NCBI GenBank assembly: GCA_027013765.1
Contig: JALWGG010000050.1
Coordinates: 600 to 16,476 of the forward strand
DNA length: 15,877 nucleotides
Origin: Acidilobaceae archaeon
Lineage (GTDB): Archaea > Thermoproteota > Thermoprotei_A > Sulfolobales > Acidilobaceae
Reading direction: 5' to 3'
Translations under genes and position numbers: made by a program
Notes under the pieces: generated by a model
The model's input: only the letters and a program-made list of their open reading frames with translations
Database searches by the model: none
Told to the model about the DNA's origin: nothing
Shown: positions 14,165-15,877 of the stretch, in pieces
Layout: each line of letters begins with the position of its first letter
How positions within the stretch are numbered: position 1 is the first letter of the stretch

Positions 14165-14524
14165 TTAATCCTCAAGTATGCCCTTCTCTCTAGCCCTCTT
14201 GATAACATCCTCTATAACCTGCTCTCTACTCCTACCCCTGGTCTCCACGCCTAGCTTTTTAGCTAGTTTGATGAGGGTCTCGTCATCCATCTTCTCAGTC
14301 CTTGACTCGCTGACGAGGAACTTCTGATCCCCCGACACGCTAGCCCGTAAGTCCCTCTCAACCTCCCGTTTAGTTGATTCTATACCCGAGGCCGCCCGCC
14401 TGAACTCGCGCACGGCCTCTCCAAGGCCTCTGGCTAGTGCTGGTATCTTGCTGGGCCCTAGGATTAATAGTAGTATTACAAATATTATTAGTAGCTCTGT
14501 CCCCTGGAACGGGCCTATGGGCAC
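14165..14524 (-). CDS. tatA: Twin-arginine translocase subunit TatA/E
   Basis: A 119-residue Tat pore component. A polar residue precedes one short membrane helix (GTELLIIFVILLLILGP), then the conserved hinge and amphipathic helix LGPSKIPALARGLGEAVREF (family consensus FGPxKLPelar.lG.a..ef; here Leu replaces Phe before GP), then a charged coil. The last 40 residues (DDETLIKLAKKLGVETRGRS, REQVIEDVIKRAREKG) look like a small SAP-like helical motif, not part of the standard TatA. The GTG start is preceded by GGGGGT with 6 nt spacing. No tatC is in the window. TatA carries folded, cofactor-bound proteins across the membrane; the divergent mobB, which serves molybdenum enzymes often exported by Tat, makes the context coherent. 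Confidence 0.92.
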   Translation of the reverse strand: MPIGPFQGTELLIIFVILLLILGPSKIPALARGLGEAVREFRRAASGIESTKREVERDLRASVSGDQKFLVSESRTEKMDDETLIKLAKKLGVETRGRSREQVIEDVIKRAREKGILED

Positions 14525-14591
14525 TATTAAACCCCCAATGCTATATCATAGCAATGCGAAGTAATATAAGTTGATCCCAGGGTGCGCGGCG
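14525..14591. promoter_or_regulatory. Divergent promoter between tatA and mobB
   Basis: TAATATAAG (14562-14570) lies about 25 nt before the mobB TTG at 14592, and on the other strand TATGATATAGC (about 14541-14551) lies about 22 nt before the tatA GTG at 14524. Both genes therefore seem to have very short leaders. Confidence 0.4.
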
Positions 14592-15092
14592 TTGATAATT
14601 GCTGTAGTGTCTAGGAGGAGTAATGCTGGTAAGACACTCTTCCTGGAAAAGGTTTCCAGGCTCCTCTCAGAGACGGGTTGTAGGGTGCCCGTGGTAAAGC
14701 ATGTCCATCATGGAAAAGTTAGTATAAATGAGGGGAAGGATGCAGAGAGGATCTACCTATCTGGCGCCCCTCTATCCGCCGCGTATGGTGGGCGGGATAC
14801 GATCATACTGGTCAGGGACTTGCCGTTGGAGAGGCTTATAGAGCTTGTAAAACAGCTTACAGGATCCCCAGTGGTCCTGGCTGAGGGGTTCAAGGGCCAG
14901 GCTATAGCGGACTTCTACATCTATATAGCTAGCGGCCCTGACGATGATTGCAGTACCATTAACGAGGAAAGGCTATTACTATCGACCTCCCTAGAGAGGG
15001 GCGCGGCCAGGTGTGGAAGGTATATGCCATTCGAGGAAGCTGCTAGATGGCTAGCCTCATATATTGCTGGGATAGCGTGTAGGTCCTCATAG
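14592..15092 (+). CDS. mobB: Molybdopterin-guanine dinucleotide biosynthesis adapter MobB
   Basis: A 166-residue P-loop GTPase-like protein. It begins MIIAVVSRRSNAGKT, the usual MobB opening with Walker A (here SRRSNAGKT instead of GxSGSGKT), then VVKHVHHGKVSINEGKDAER (the 'vKh.hh......gkDs.r' motif), LSGAPLSAAYG, and VVLAEGFKGQ ('lvEGfK'), followed by a variable C-terminus. MobB assists MobA in attaching GMP to molybdopterin. The frame extends to TTG 14571, but that overlaps the TATA-like element; TTG 14592 has GGGTG 7 nt upstream and gives the standard N-terminus. Its stop codon overlaps the stop of the convergent lysK by 6 nt (15087-15092). It implies Mo- or W-bis-MGD enzymes in the host. 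Confidence 0.88.
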   Translation: MIIAVVSRRSNAGKTLFLEKVSRLLSETGCRVPVVKHVHHGKVSINEGKDAERIYLSGAPLSAAYGGRDTIILVRDLPLERLIELVKQLTGSPVVLAEGFKGQAIADFYIYIASGPDDDCSTINEERLLLSTSLERGAARCGRYMPFEEAARWLASYIAGIACRSS

Positions 15093-15877
15093 CGATAAGA
15101 GCTCTGCCGTGGCCATAGCGTATACCCGTGCACCAATACTGAGCTCCTCGATACTAATCCTCTCATCCATGGTATGGGAGTACCTCGGATCCCCGGGCCC
15201 ATAGGCGGCTATACTCTCAACACTCCCAGCCAGCAGGTTCATATCGCTTGTCCCAGCTTTTATCGCGATACCTGGTTTCATCCCGTTCCTTAGGATAGCC
15301 CTTATGAGGCTCCTAGGCACCGGAGAGTCTGGCTTAACCCTTACAGGCTCTATAGGGTCCAGGACCTCTCCAGAGCATCCATGTGACTCCACTACCTCTA
15401 GTAGCTCCGATGCCATGCTTGAGGTCCTCCCTCCCGGGGGTATCCTTGCATCTACCCAGGCCTTGGCAGATGCTGGAAGGACGTTCCTAGAGACATCTGT
15501 GCATAGCCCAGTTACGGCTACACTAGGCTTCAGCACCGTCCCCCCGGGATACTTCTTCTTGAGGTCCTCAATGACACGAAGGAGCCTGTCTAGGGCTGAC
15601 CCCCCTAGCCAGGGTGTAGAGGAGTGGCCGCCTTGATCCCTGCAAGACACCACGAGCTTGAGGCTACCCCTGTACCCTACCGCTACCCTGCTTCCACCAG
15701 TGGGTTCCCCTATGATTACATATGGGGCTGGTACACCCTCCTCCAGGAGCCTCCTTGCCCCTCGACTATCATCCTCCTCGCCCACGAGCCCTATCACCAC
15801 CACCCCCCTACCGGTACTGGCTGCTGCGTGTAGCATAGCGGATAAGGGACCCTTAGCATCTACCACCCCCCTCCCAT
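15087..15877 (-). CDS. lysK: M20 peptidase LysK, [LysW]-lysine/ornithine hydrolase, 5' truncated
   Basis: The frame is open to the right edge, so the N-terminus is missing; about 263 residues are visible and the GTG at 15866 is internal. Motifs of the M20/ArgE/DapE/LysK metallopeptidases are present: GRGVVDAKGPLSAML (metal-bridging Asp), IGLVGEEDDSRGAR (catalytic and metal Glu), VIIGEPTGGSR (metal ligand), a dimerisation domain starting GGHSSTPWLG, and a C-terminal metal His in YSHTMDERISIEEL. The pattern IIGEPTGGSRVAVGYRGSLK is closest to archaeal LysK, which frees lysine or ornithine from the carrier LysW in the last step of the alpha-aminoadipate route. ArgE- or DapE-like activity cannot be excluded. 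The lysO pair about 1 kb away supports a lysine role. Convergent with mobB, 6 nt overlap. Confidence 0.85.
   Translation of the reverse strand, partial: GRGVVDAKGPLSAMLHAAASTGRGVVVIGLVGEEDDSRGARRLLEEGVPAPYVIIGEPTGGSRVAVGYRGSLKLVVSCRDQGGHSSTPWLGGSALDRLLRVIEDLKKKYPGGTVLKPSVAVTGLCTDVSRNVLPASAKAWVDARIPPGGRTSSMASELLEVVESHGCSGEVLDPIEPVRVKPDSPVPRSLIRAILRNGMKPGIAIKAGTSDMNLLAGSVESIAAYGPGDPRYSHTMDERISIEELSIGARVYAMATAELLSL

Noticed and set aside
1..15877. CRISPR array, insertion sequence or integrase
   Set aside because: No regularly spaced repeats and no transposase or recombinase motifs seen in any frame.

Overview
The window reads as chromosomal DNA of a hyperthermophilic archaeon of the Thermoproteota (Crenarchaeota), possibly Desulfurococcales-like. 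Evidence: arginine is mostly AGG/AGA and isoleucine mostly ATA; TTG and GTG starts are common; Shine-Dalgarno (SD) sites read GGTGA/GGAGG; TATA boxes often sit 22-27 nt from the start codon (near-leaderless messages); the tRNA gene encodes its own CCA; and the gene set is archaeal (split LysO, archaeal PUA/MCT-1 protein, LysK, AF2212-type antitoxin). The species assignment is inference.

Layout. 1-925: C-terminal part of a sulfide:quinone oxidoreductase-like flavoprotein and a DUF1641 partner. 927-2225 (minus): a solitary hisD, converging on DUF1641 with one base between stop codons. 2405-4594: an MrfA/Hrq1-type DNA helicase. 4755-5013: a small two-helix membrane protein gene broken by a one-base frameshift, missed by ordinary ORF calling. 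5171-5935: a FabG-like short-chain dehydrogenase. 5967-6605 (minus): an unrecognised membrane protein. 6612-7717: an AT-rich island with a VapBC toxin-antitoxin pair whose toxin is frameshifted, a possible degenerate copy of a tRNA 3' end, and otherwise little coding content. 7718-7795 (minus): tRNA-Pro(UGG), its 3' end facing the island. 7931-8419: PUA-domain protein. 8476-10599 (minus): STAND-type NTPase with an N-terminal winged helix. 10762-13109: divergent two-gene operon for a membrane-anchored transglutaminase-like protein and a signal-peptide protein with a C-terminal anchor. 13207-14072 (minus): LysO lysine exporter split into two overlapping genes. 14165-14524 (minus): TatA. 14592-15092: MobB. 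15087-15877 (minus): partial LysK.

How the genes may work together. SQR plus DUF1641 form a sulfide or thiol oxidation module at the membrane. The STAND/winged-helix protein may regulate the divergent cell-surface transglutaminase operon. TatA and MobB are divergently transcribed and suit the maturation and export of molybdopterin enzymes. LysK (release of lysine or ornithine from LysW) and LysO (lysine export) lie within 2 kb of each other. No CRISPR array, insertion sequence or integrase gene was recognised. The points most worth checking are the two frameshifted genes, the tRNA-like remnant beside tRNA-Pro, and the STAND/transglutaminase locus.
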